From Acipenser ruthenus (taxonomy: Eukaryota > Chordata > Actinopteri > Acipenseriformes > Acipenseridae): a stretch of 64,000 nt of DNA. Positions 1 to 10,714 of the stretch are shown here, in pieces. The stretch lies in assembly GCF_902713425.1 (NCBI RefSeq), contig NC_081245.1:2903108-2967107 (forward strand). Reading direction: 5' to 3'. The position numbers were made by a program, and so were the translations under genes. Every line of letters begins with the position of its first letter. The first letter of the stretch is position 1. Under the pieces are notes generated by a model. The model had not been told where the DNA came from, did not search any database, and worked only from the letters and a program-made list of their open reading frames with translations.

Positions 1-259
1 GAGGGTTTATAAGGGTTCAGGTGTGAATTCATTATTGCACACAGACACGCTCCCCTCCCCATTCCTGTACAGCACCACCCCCACTCTGCACCCAGGATCT
101 CTCTCTCTGTTAGTTTCAATGATATTGTAATAGGATTTGTTTTTCGCTCAGACTTGTTGGATCTTGTTGTTTAAACTGCCTCATTATAATAACTCTGTAT
201 AATATGCTGTGAAAAGAGAATACCGCGTTTACATTTTCACATGAATATTGTTTCCATAC

Positions 260-664
260 CTCATAATCCTGTGCAGCCTCCTGAACAGGACGGAGCTTGT
301 GATTCTCATGTTTCTTTGAAGTTTGACACACAACACAGACAGCCTCTTTATCATCCACACAGAACAGCTTCAGTTTTTCCTCATGCAGACTGCAGAGTAT
401 TCCAGTAGGTGCTGGAGGATTCTGACTGCGTTCCTTTAAGAAGGACTCCACAATATTCCTGAGCTTGAAATCCACAGGAAGCTCCTCCATTGAACTCCTC
501 GTCCTGCACACGAGACACTCCCGAGCTCTCTTCTCTTTCCAGCACAGATCCAGACATGCTTTACAGAAGCTGTGGTTACAATGAAGAGTTACGGGATCCT
601 TGAAAATCTCACGGCACACAGCACAGGAAAGATCTGCCTCCAGAGGAGAAGTGTTTGCTGCCAT
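260..664 (-). CDS. TRIM gene 1, first coding exon (RING + B-box 2), partial gene
   Basis: First coding exon of a TRIM-type E3 ubiquitin ligase; the remaining exons lie beyond the left edge. It encodes 135 residues. A full C3HC4 RING is visible (Cys14, Cys17, Cys29, His31, Cys34, Cys37, Cys50, Cys53), followed by a complete B-box 2 (Cys91, His94, Cys102, Asp105, Cys110, Cys113, His119, His122). The start is the ATG at 664, at the same place as in the four plus-strand copies. The exon ends at a GAG/GTATGG donor in phase 0. An acceptor at 705-706 places the 5' UTR part of the exon at 665-704. Positions 1-259 are intron 1, matching intron 1 of the other copies and including a short CT run. RING fingers transfer ubiquitin and B-boxes help oligomerise the ligase. 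The target cannot be judged because the SPRY exon is outside the window. Confidence 0.85.
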
Positions 665-1095
665 TTCTGCACAAAGCCGCTCCTGCCTTGCTCTCTGTAA
701 GGACCTGCATATTAGAATCACGAGTCAGCAGTCATGAGGCTCCATTAGCAGCACTACCTTACCACTGACTTTAACCTGCAGAGAAGTTTATTTTGTAGAA
801 TTGCTGAGTCTGCACTCTTTGCATTAACATGTCTAATACAATGTGGTGAAATGCAGCAGTCATGTATGGAACACCTCCACACAAGAGCTGTAGTTTATAA
901 TGAAAATAAAAACTCCTCGAAAAGCAAAAAAACTACATTAATGCAGAAGTTACGGTTGAACTCATTGCCACAGAAGGAAGGAAATGTGACGTTGGTGTTT
1001 TTAATTTACAAAACATGTGATTTAATTAGTGCTCTCAGCTTTGATCAACTAATCCAAACTACAACCCTGTGAACTCCACACTGGCTATGATGTGC
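665..1095 (-). promoter_or_regulatory. 5' flank of TRIM gene 1
   Basis: This stretch holds the 40-bp 5' UTR piece (665-704), the splice acceptor, and upstream DNA that also precedes genes 2, 3, 4 and 5. The shared part includes a run near 900-935 that reads GAAAATAAAAACTC, a weak ISRE/IRF-like match. Because the copies are recent duplicates, sharing does not prove function. No promoter was identified with certainty, and a non-coding first exon further upstream is likely, as inferred for gene 3. Confidence 0.4.
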
Positions 1096-2430
1096 TGGGG
1101 GAGGTGGGGATGTCTTCACTGTGTCTCTGTGCAGGGCTGGTCTGTTCAGAGTGCTAATCTAGGGGAGGTGGGGATGTCTTCACTGTGTCTCTGTGCAGGG
1201 CTGGTCTGTTCAGAGTGCTAATCTAGGGGAGGTGGGGATGTCTTCACTGTGTCTCTGTGCAGGGCTGGTCTGTTCAGAGTGCTAATCTAGGGGAGGTGGG
1301 GATGTCTTCACTGTGTCTCTGTGCAGGGCTGGTCTGTTCAGAGTGCTAATCTAGGGGAGGTGGGGATGTCTTCACTGTGTCTCTGTGCAGGGCTGGTCTG
1401 TTCAGAGTGCTAATCTAGGGGAGGAGGGAATGTCTTCACTGTGTCTCTGTGCAGGGCTGGTCTGTTCACAGTGCTAATCTAGGGGAGGTGGGGATGTCTT
1501 CACTGTGTCTCTGTGCAGGGCTGGTCTGTTCAGAGTGCTAATCTAGGGGAGGTGGGGATGTCTTCACTGTGTCTCTGTGCAGGGCTGGTCTGTTCAGAGT
1601 GCTAATCTAGGGGAGGAGGGGATGTCTTCACTGTGTCTCTGTGCAGGGCTGGTCTGTTCAGAGTGCTAATCTAGGGGAGGAGGGGATGTCTTCACTGTGT
1701 CTCTGTGCAGGGCTGGTCTGTTCAGAGTGCTAATCTAGGGGAGGTGGGGATGTCTTCACTGTGTCTCTGTGCAGGGCTGGTCTGTTCAGAGTGCTAATCT
1801 AGGGGAGGTGGGGATGTCTTCACTGTGTCTCTGTGCAGGGCTGGTCTGTTCAGAGTGCTAATCTAGGGGAGGAGGGGATGTCTTCACTGTGTCTCTGTGC
1901 AGGGCTGGTCTGTTCAGAGTGCTAATCTAGGGGAGGTGGGGATGTCTTCACTGTGTCTCTGTGCAGGGCTGGTCTGTTCAGAGTGCTAATCTAGGGGAGG
2001 TGGGGATGTCTTCACTGTGTCTCTGTGCAGGGCTGGTCTGTTCAGAGTGCTAATCTAGGGGAGGAGGGGATGTCTTCACTGTGTCTCTGTGCAGGGCTGG
2101 TCTGTTCAGAGTGCTAATCTAGGGGAGGTGGGGATGTCTTCACTGTGTCTCTGTGCAGGGCTGGTCTGTTCAGAGTGCTAATCTAGGGGAGGTGGGGATG
2201 TCTTCACTGTGTCTCTGTGCAGGGCTGGTCTGTTCAGAGTGCTAATCTAGGGGAGGTGGGGATGTCTTCACTGTGTCTCTGTGCAGGGCTGGTCTGTTCA
2301 GAGTGCTAATCTAGGGGAGGTGCGGATGTCTTCACTGTGTCTCTGTGCAGGGCTGGTCTGTTCAGAGTGCTAATCTAGGGGAGGTGGGGATGTCTTCACT
2401 GTGTCTCTGTGGAGGGCTGGTCTGTTCACA
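1096..2430. repeat. 64-bp minisatellite, about 21 copies
   Basis: Tandem array with a 64-bp period. Each unit contains CTAGGGGAGGTGGGGATGTC and ends in CAGAGTGCTAAT. Units differ by only one or a few substitutions (GAGGTGGGG versus GAGGAGGGG), so the array is young or homogenised. It lies upstream of TRIM gene 1. The same repeat, reverse-complemented, lies upstream of TRIM gene 3 at 17,712-18,484, so it keeps the same position and orientation relative to both genes. Confidence 0.97.
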
Positions 2431-2706
2431 ATGGGCACCTGTCACACAAACCTGCAGTGCATCGCCGAACACACAGAACAATAAATACACTAAATGGTGG
2501 ATTTGTATATTTCTCAGAAATATTTTCAGAACAGAACATGTGTTTTTTTTTACAAATGAACAGTGAATCCACACAGAACATCGTGAGGCATGGAAAGTTT
2601 TAATTAATAATCGCCCTCGCTAGAGTTTTCATAAGCAGTGCTCCGTCACAAGCACAATATAGCATATTAAAAAACAGGGTAAACTCACCCTTATAAAAGT
2701 GTCCCA
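2431..2706. other. Spacer between two minisatellites, no gene seen
   Basis: About 275 bases with no supported gene. Short open frames on both strands overlap the array edges and have no recognisable domain. Confidence 0.6.
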
Positions 2707-3017
2707 CAGTAAAACCACAGCACAGCATAGTAAAGCATAAAGTATGGTAAAGCATAGGGAAGCATTGTAAAGCACAGAGAGATCTGGTAAAGCATAGGGA
2801 AGCATTGTAAAGCACAGAGAGGTCTGGTAAAGCCTAGGGAAACATTGTAAAGCACAGAGAGGTGTGGTAAAGCATAGGGAAGCATTGTAAAGCACAGAGA
2901 GGTCTGGTAAAGCCTAGGGAAGCATTGTAAAGCACAGAGAGGTCTGGTAAAGCATAGGGCAGCATTGTAAAGCACAGAGAGGTCTGGTAAAGCATAAGGA
3001 AGCATTGTAAAGCCCTT
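2707..3017. repeat. 40-bp minisatellite, locus A, about 7 copies
   Basis: Tandem units of 40 bp, each made of two related 20-bp halves: GCATAGGGAAGCATTGTAAA and GCACAGAGAGGTCTGGTAAA. The same family recurs at 43,488-43,986 and 44,516-44,935. Long open frames on the minus strand here are a by-product of a stop-free repeat whose length is not a multiple of three. Confidence 0.95.
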
Positions 3018-4012
3018 GGTAGCCCATACTCCTCTCTCTCTGTGTTAAGGCACGTGTCACGTGTCTTCCCTCAGTCTGAAATTACGTTTAAACATTCCAA
3101 AGTAGACTTGGTGGCTAACCCTTAACCTAACCCTCACTCTATTCCAGTTTGAGATGTTTAAATGTAATTCAGTCTATGGCTATTGCATGGTAATAAACCA
3201 TTTATAATGTTTTATTAACACTCTATAACATAGTTATTAAGCATCTATTATATATTTATACAGCTTTGATAAGCAGCTCCTTACTATAAAGTGTAAGTCT
3301 CGTTTTCTAAGAAGGGAGGGGCATGAGACAGGAGGACTTTTGTTCCGGGCGTCACTAAAGCTGAAACTTCACTCAGTGACCCCTGCACACGAAACCCCTC
3401 CTCCCCTAGCTTGCTTACCAGGACTGCCTCCGTTAAGAATATGACGAGAGCTTCATAATAATTAATATTATTATTGCTGTTATTAGTTATTAGTCGTGTT
3501 ATTTATTGTTGTAATTTTCTACTTCGTGATATTGCAGGCTTCTCTCTGTCTCACCCGACATGTAAAGTGCTTTGAGAGACTGTGCTATGAAAGGCGCTAT
3601 ATGCATAAAATAAATTGAAACTGGAGACATGTCCCTACCGTCCCTAGCTAAATCTACGCCGGTGGTTTGCTCCCCCCGCCCCTCGCCCCTTATTAAACAC
3701 ACCTGCTGTCTTTGTTAATCACGTGGCCAGGTGTTGCTCCTCGGGACACGCCCCTCGCTTCAGATGAAAGGACTCTGCACGTGATATGGAGAAGGGGCAC
3801 TAAAGTGAAAGCACGAGCGAGCACGGAGCCCTTTCAAACTACAGCAGCGGCAGAGGAGAGTTTGAGAGGGCGAGAAAGGGAAGTGGGGTCGCTCATTTTT
3901 TTCCTTTACTAAAGCAATGTGTTTTTCTTGAACTGTTTTTACTGGAGTCCAGAGCAACAGTGAATGCAGCGGACAGAGAGAAACTGAAAGACGGAGTTTT
4001 TGGGGGTGGATA
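3018..4012. other. Intergenic region with a LINE/SINE tail-like piece
   Basis: No gene is supported. At about 3,555-3,615 the motif ATGTAAAGTGCTTTGAGAGA followed by a GGCGCTATATGCATAAAATAAA-like stretch resembles the 3' tail of L2/CR1-type retroposons. Around 3,720-3,900 the base content rises and an IRF-like motif, TAAAGTGAAA, lies at 3,801-3,810, but no exon could be linked to it. Confidence 0.4.
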
Positions 4013-4085
4013 AGAACATAATAAAGTTTACAAACGAGAGGAGGCCATTCAGCCCATCAACCAAACGAGCCATCTTCAGCACCGC
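4013..4085 (-). mobile_element. LINE 3'-end fragment (CR1/L2-like), minus strand
   Basis: On the minus strand this reads as the tail of the LINE seen at 43,026-43,272: it carries the GAATGGCCTCCTCTCGTTTG motif and ends near TTATGTTCTT. Only the last 70 bases or so are present, as expected for 5'-truncated LINE insertions. Confidence 0.6.
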
Positions 4086-4934
4086 CTGTACCACGAGCAG
4101 CTGAGAACGAGATTACAACATTACTTGTATTCCTTCAACAAGTTTACTGTTCGTTACAGTTTATACTATAAATGACTTTATAACATGTCGTTTTAAGTCA
4201 GATACTTCAATATAGCAATCACTTATAAACTGCAATTCTATTTTACACCATTGATATACACAGAAGGCAAGAGGTTAATTTTTAATTAGCAGAAAATGTA
4301 ATCTTGAATATTTAAACTTAGGACTGTTCATACATCTACTTAATGTTATTATATTAGGTTTCTTATTTATTTAAATACTTTTGCTTTTTCTTACTATAGT
4401 CAAATCTAGTTTGATTGCTTCTTGTATAATAACTGTGCTCCATAGATTCTGCTATTCTGCTCTCGCTGGATCAGAATGTTTTGAGACTCTGAGTCTAATT
4501 TTGCCTGATAAGGGAGGTTTGGAACTTTAATCAGGTCAGCCTGACCTTCAATGCAATGACCCCCTCTTCACAGGCCTTACACAGATCTGCTAATAATATT
4601 TTCTACTGGTTTTATATTCTTTAAAACACTTTACAGTCATTACAATATTTGTTGCAGTTTCACAAATGTTCAATTAATTTCCCAAAGATCAGCCTACTTC
4701 TAGTAGCTGTGACAGTCTTGGGTCAGTTTCTGCTCTCAGGTGTGAGTGACAGTCTTTACAAGCCTGATACCTGCAGAAACTTCAATCTTGTGAGCTGGGC
4801 TCCCATCTCTGCATTCTCATTCCCATCGTCAGTGAGCAAACACATTTTAACTGAATTTGGGTCCATCAAAGAACCGCACACCCTTGACTTATAGCACAAA
4901 AGGGACATGCCAGAACCGTCTGTGACAGAAATCT
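4086..4934. other. Intergenic, AT-rich, nothing recognised
   Basis: About 850 bases without a supported gene. An open frame at 4,649-4,894 has no domain and no splice context that I can support. Confidence 0.6.
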
Positions 4935-5305
4935 CACACCCTAACCTTAACCCTAACCCTTCACGATCTCGCACCCCTAACCCTAATCCTTCACGATCTC
5001 GCACCCTAACCCTTCACAAACTTACACCCTAACCTTAACCCTAATCCTTCACAATCTCGCACCCCTAACCCTTCACAATCTCACACCCCTAACCCTAACC
5101 CTTCACAATCTCGCACCCTAACCCTTCACAAACTTACACCCTAACCTTAACCCTAATCCTTCACAATCTCGCACCCCTAACCCTTCACAATCTCACACCC
5201 CTAACCCTTCACAATCTCGCACCCTAACCCTAACCCTTCACAATCTCGCACCCTAACCCTTCACAAACTTACACCCTAATCCTTCACGATCTCGCACCCG
5301 ACTCG
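4935..5305. repeat. Telomere-like hybrid minisatellite
   Basis: Irregular tandem array mixing CCCTAA units, the vertebrate telomere motif, with a TTCACAATCTCGCAC spacer. The composite unit is about 22-40 bp, with one to three CCCTAA blocks per unit. It is not a pure telomeric tract. Confidence 0.85.
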
Positions 5306-6174
5306 CTGTCTGTTCAGATTTCCTATTCATACCCGGATACATTTCAAACAGACTTTGAAAGATAGTTTATTTTTCTTTTTTTAGTCTGTGATAAGTTTCC
5401 CAAAGCCATGTTATAATAATGATTAACTTCACAACGTTTCCAGTAAACCTTATCTTGTTTATTTAGCATTTTATTACCTAGCCTAGCCTGTGATATCCCA
5501 GAACATGAACAATGCACTGCGAAATCTGGAGCCATTATCTTACACAGATAACATCATCCGAGCACCTGCACTGTGCCTTGAGAAGGGTGCTGGGCATGAC
5601 TTCTGATTAATGGATTCCCTTGAAAATGACTTGGAGCTGATTTTGATTCCAACTTTGTCCTAAGAGCTACATTTCAGCTGATCCTGAAATGAAAGTTTAG
5701 CTGTTGGATTCTGTTGTGCTTTCAGCAGCGATCTCACACCTCTGGGTCGTCCCTCACAAGCACTATTTTTTTGTTTGCAAGGGCAGCAGTACAGTAGATT
5801 TCTGAATCAGGTTGATTCAGTTAAGACACTGAACCGTGCTGTGACTGTGTCAACATGAAGACCCTGTAAATGAGCAGCTGCTTCTCAGAACAGTGAAGTG
5901 ACACCCAATCACAAAACTGATACAAACCAAGCGACAATAAGATTAGCTAAACAAGCTCTTCAATATACTAATCTCTGATCACTGTTAAATGCACAATTTG
6001 AAACTAGCATGTATGTCTTTATTTTGTTAACTATACTAAACAATCATTTGTGTTTTTCTTGTACGATGTGAAAATATTGGTCCTGGAAGCTTCCTTCACA
6101 TAAATATGGAAGTTTTTCTCCCTGTTGTGAAAACCTGTTCACACCATTGCCTGATGTATGCTGTGTAACATTTC
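5306..6174. other. Intergenic, nothing definite
   Basis: No gene is supported. A stretch near 5,410-5,460 is a diverged relative of sequence at 6,390-6,440 and 28,285-28,335 (shared core AACTTCACA.CGTTTCCAG), hinting at an older internal duplication of this flank. Confidence 0.4.
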
Positions 6175-7217
6175 ATGAGGTGAGTGTGAGAGTATGAGTC
6201 CAGGTCCGATGCGTGTCACAATGAAGGCATCTGAATAAAAGACTCCCTGTTCTCATGAGAGTCCCTAAAAAAATGAATTGCTGTGCTGAAGCTGAACTCG
6301 TCATGGGTTCAGTGTTCCAGTGCTGCTCCCTTGTGAAAAGCTCTTTGCTTGGTCTTGAACTCAGATCAAAGTATCATTAAGGAGAGGCTGCATAATAATT
6401 AACTCCACAGCGTTTCCAGGAACTCTTCTCCTGTTTGTCGCTTCTCATAAGGACACATGGATGGGATGCTCAACCAAAGAACACAGCCCATCCGTGTGCA
6501 ACACAGAGCTGGTTATTAGGTAGACACTGGATAATATTATCACAGCATATGAGAGAGCGGCTAAACTGAGCTAATCAAATCCTAACGCTCCGCCTCCCCA
6601 AACAATTGGGCATTCGTTGAGAATGTTTAGATTTGTTGTTCATTGGTTCAGAATAACCCAAGACCCGCTCTGTAGTTTGGATTAGTTGATCAAATGCTTA
6701 CAGTACTAATTAAAACACATGTTTTGTAAATTTATATTATAGATTGCTTTGGATGTTTCAGCCATTCAGAGCACGTAATTCACCTTCTGTATACGACAGT
6801 GAGCGAGTACCTCAGCCACTTAACAGTGTTCTCTTCATCAACCTTTCTCTCTTTTCAATGAAATTCACAACGGACTAAATAAAGACTGGTAATGATTAGA
6901 AAACAAATCTATAGGTATATTACAGGCATATTGTATACCATTTCCTTGCTTCTGTGGTGATGAGTCCAACCGTAACTTCTGCATTAATGCAGTTTTTTGC
7001 TTTTCGAGAAGTTTTTATTTTCATTATAAACTACAGCTCTTGTGTGGAGGTGTTCCATACATGACTGCTGCATTTCACCACATTGTATTAGACATGTTAA
7101 TGCAAAGAGTGCAGACTCAGGAATCTCAGTCATCAGTTATCTGCAGGTTAAAGTCAGTGGTAAATTAGTGCTGCAAATGGAGCCTCATGACTGCTGACTC
7201 GTGATTCTAATCTGCAG
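6175..7217 (+). repeat. Duplicated 5' flank of TRIM gene 2
   Basis: This block, beginning ATGAGGTGAGTGTGAGAG, is repeated with small changes at 28,068-28,929 ahead of TRIM gene 4. The last 250 bases are also shared with the flanks of genes 1, 3 and 5. It ends in a polypyrimidine-poor acceptor, CTAATCTGCAG, at 7,217, which opens the exon holding the start codon. Confidence 0.8.
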
Positions 7218-7290
7218 GGACAAAGTTTGAGGTTCTGGACTTTGAAAGGAGTCCTTCCAGAGAGCAAGGCAGGAGTGGCTTTGTGCAGAA

Positions 7291-7852
7291 ATGGCAGCAA
7301 ACACTTCTCCTCTGGAAGCAGAGCTTTCCTGTGCTGTGTGCTGTGAGATTTTCAAGGATCCCGTAACTCTTCATTGTAACCACAGCTTCTGTAAAGCATG
7401 TCTGGATCTGTGCTGGAAAGAGAAGAGAGCTCGGGAGTGTCCCATATGCAGGAGGAGGAGTTCAGTGGAGGATCTTCCACTCAATTTTGCTCTCAGGAAT
7501 ATTGTGGAGTCCTTCTTAAAGGAACGCAGTCAGAATCCTCCAGCACCTACTGGAATACTCTGCAGTCTGCATGATGAGAAACTGAAGCTGTTCTGTGTGG
7601 ATGATAAAGAGGCTGTCTGTCTTGTGTGTCAAACTTCAAAGAAACATGAGAATCACAAGCTCCGTCCTGTTCAGGAGGCTGCACAGGGTTATAAGGTATG
7701 GAAACAATATTCATGTGAAAATGTAAACACAGTATTCTCTTTTCACAGCATATTATACAGAGTTATTATAATGAGGCAGTTTAAACAACAAGATCCAACA
7801 AGTCTGAGCAAAAAACAAATCCTATTACAATATCATTAAAACTAACACAGAC

Positions 7853-7926
<74 letters not shown>

Positions 7927-10368
7927 TGGGTGCAGAGTGGGGGTGGTGCTGTACAGGAATGGGGAGGGGAGCGTGTCTGTGTGCAATAATGAATTCACAC
8001 CTGAACCCTTATAAACCCTCACACAGCCCCTATCAGAGAATCTCCAGAGCGGGGGGTTTGTTGCTATGAGAGCCCCCAGTGGCAACCCCAGTGCTGAGGG
8101 GATTTCTCACACACTGCATTCATATTGCTACTACCCAGGCATGTGTTAACAGTGATGTGCAAGCTCTGGGTTTCACTGCATTTCAGGAAGAACTCAAGAC
8201 TGCGCTGAAGCCCTTGAGGGACAAGCTGGGATCCTTTAATAAAGTTAAAAATGAATGTGATAAAACAGCAGAGCACATCAAGGTAAGAGAACTAGATTAG
8301 TGATTGAAACAATACACAACATACATTTTCACTGGACACCCAAACTAACTCTAAAATGATCCTTTTCTTGTATAGAAACAAGCCCAGCAAACAGAGAGGC
8401 AGATAAAGGAGGAGTTTGAGAAACTTCACCAGTTTCTACGAGATGAAGAAAAGGCCAGGATAGCTGCACTGAGGAGGGAAAGGATACAAAAGGGAAGAAT
8501 CATGAAAAAGAAGATTGAAAAACTTACAAGAGAAATCTCATCCCTTTCAGACAAAATCAGAGTGATAGAAGAGGAGCTGGAAGCTGAAGACATCTTCTTC
8601 CTGCAGGTAGTCATTGTTTAACTGTGTGTGACATGATCTTATTGTGAATGCACACTCACTACTACACTATGAATGGGACTTTACAAGCATTTATGTCAGT
8701 ACACATTTGAACTTCATTTTTAACATTCATTTTTCAAGCATGGTGTGTATTGCTGTTTGTTCTTAAGTTTACCCCACAAATGGGTAAAACAGGCAGCAAA
8801 TGCCCCTCCTCCAGCCCCACAAACCAGCAGAGGGGTCTCATTGGTTTGGTGCTCCAGAGAATATGTTAATGGATAAACACTGAGTTCAAAATGTAAAGCT
8901 GGACAGCGGTGTTGCTGTTTTCTATCAAAGTGGTATTTGTGTTTTAATAATGTCTCAATTCATGTCCTTGTTTGTTTCAGAAGAACAAAGACACACAGAG
9001 AAGGTATGTAAGATGTGGCCTGTCTTCCTCTCTTGTATTGTATTGAATGCAAACACAGAGCAGCACTAACTCCTGAATATGATTGCAGAGCCGAGTGCAC
9101 ACTGCAGGATCCACAGTGTGTTTCAGGAGCGCTGATAGATGTAGCCGAGCACCTGGGCTCTCTGAAGTACAAAGTGTGGGAGAAGATGCTGGGGATTGTT
9201 CAATACAGTGAGTCCTGTGGGGAGCATCACAAAGGAGGAGGGGGGGTGCATATAACCACAATCCACAATGTTTCTAAGCAGCAAGATACAGCTCTCTACA
9301 ATCAATAATAATACACAATGAAATGCACACACCTGCAGCAAATACACTTGTATCCATCAGAGTGATCATCTCTCAGTTCAATATTAAACACTGTGAGCTG
9401 CTCATAGTATTGAGGTGAGCTGGAAGAGCATTCCAAGAGAGCAAAAGGCTTTCTGATCCCATGTTGGTCTGCATTGAAACTCCTTGTAAAGTAACCACTG
9501 CAGTAGAACACAGACTTCTCTGAGTTCAGCCCATTGTCTTGGAATGCTCCCAGAGCTCTAAGAATGTTAGTGCTGAGCAGTGTCCCAGTGTTCTGTTCTA
9601 GAGCTCTGTGATTTAGATTTAAATGCATCTCATTTAACACTATAACCGCCAGCAGTAGTCATTTTGACGGGTACATTTTAAACAGCTGCTTTTAAAAGTT
9701 ATGTTTGATATTGAATAATAATATTTGAGATGTTTATTGTAAAGAAATCTACAATTCTTAGCATGTGATTTATTAAAGTGCTTGCAGGTAGATGTTCTCA
9801 TTTCTAACCCTGTCTCTCGTTTCCTCTCTCAGCTCCAGTGACTCTGGATCCCAACACAGCACACCCTGATCTGATACTGTCTGAGGATCTAATAAGTGTG
9901 AGACGCGGCGATGAGAGACAGCAGCTTCCTGACAACCCAGAACGGTGTCTTAACTATACTGGTGTGCTGGGCTCTGAGGGGTTCACTTCAGGGAAACACT
10001 GCTGGGACGTGGAACTGGGAAGCAATAATCAATGGTATCTGGGTGTGACAAAAGAGTCCAGCCAGAGGAAAGGGATCATCCCTCTGAACCCAGAAGCGGG
10101 ATACTGGGTTATATACCTGATGGGTGGGGATCAGTACTGGGGATGGACCTCACCACCGACACGACTCACTGTGGAGAAGAAACCCCAGAAGATCAGAGTT
10201 CAGCTGGACTGTGACGGGGGGGAGGTGGCATTCTTTGACTCCAGTGATATGAGAAAACCTCTCTACACTTTTAAACACAGATTTACTGAGAGAATGTTTC
10301 CATGTTTCTGGCCTGGCTCTGCCCCTCTCAGAGTGTGCTCTGTGAAGACAGTTATAAAAGTGGACTAG
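7291..10368 (+). CDS. TRIM gene 2: RING / B-box 2 / coiled coil / PRY-SPRY protein, intact
   Basis: Predicted E3 ubiquitin ligase of 469 residues in six coding exons: 7291-7695, 8187-8282, 8376-8606, 8981-9003, 9089-9207 and 9833-10368. Every junction is GT-AG and the phases join without a break. Exon sizes of 96, 231 and 23 bases are the classic TRIM series. RING residues 14-53 hold all eight C3HC4 ligands and B-box 2 residues 91-122 hold all its ligands. Exons 2-3 (residues 136-244) are Lys/Glu-rich coiled coil. Residues 292-469 form PRY/SPRY, with [14 protein letters not shown] and LDCDGG motifs. In this family the SPRY binds the target, the coiled coil dimerises, and the RING transfers ubiquitin, usually in the cytoplasm. 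The 5' UTR part of exon 1 is 7218-7290. The frame stays open into intron 1 to 7,839. The exact TRIM orthologue is unknown; a TRIM39/A33-like or fish-expanded TRIM is likely. Confidence 0.9.
7858..7922 (+). repeat. (GA)n microsatellite in intron 1 of TRIM gene 2
   Basis: A pure GA run of about 65 bases. The homologous site is about 150 bases in gene 3, about 12 in gene 4 and about 70 in gene 5, so it is a length-variable marker within the family. Confidence 0.97.
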
Positions 10369-10397
10369 CCCAATGTCTTCAGCATAAACAATAGGGA

Positions 10398-10398
<1 letters not shown>

Positions 10399-10476
<78 letters not shown>
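10399..10476 (+). repeat. (AAT)n microsatellite in the 3' UTR of TRIM gene 2
   Basis: About 26 AAT repeats shortly after the stop codon. The homologous tract is present after genes 3 (24,879-24,942) and 4 (32,545-32,600) but not after gene 5. Confidence 0.95.
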
Positions 10477-10477
<1 letters not shown>

Positions 10478-10708
10478 TATCTATTAATACTGAAAAGGAA
10501 CGGAAACATTTTAAATAGAAAATGATGATCAAAGTGACAAATGTAACGATGTTTAGAAAACTATTAAATATATTCTAACAGAACATGTTCACCCTCCTCC
10601 ACCCCTCTCCCTCGTCACGTGACGCGGGTGTTTGGTCTTTGCTCCTCGAATCCATGTAGAAATACAATTACAAAAACTAGAACATGAACTGGTTAAAGAA
10701 CAACACTG

Positions 10709-10714
10709 AATAAA
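10709..10714 (+). terminator. Candidate poly(A) signal of TRIM gene 2
   Basis: AATAAA about 340 bases after the stop codon, the first good signal outside the AAT tract. It is conserved at 25,129-25,134 (gene 3) and 32,839-32,844 (gene 4). Confidence 0.5.

Noticed and set aside
8960-9172. Antisense frame ([14 protein letters not shown]...) found identically opposite exons 4-5 of genes 2, 3, 4 and 5
   Set aside because: It is the mirror of conserved exons 4-5; the conservation is fully explained by the sense gene and recent duplication.
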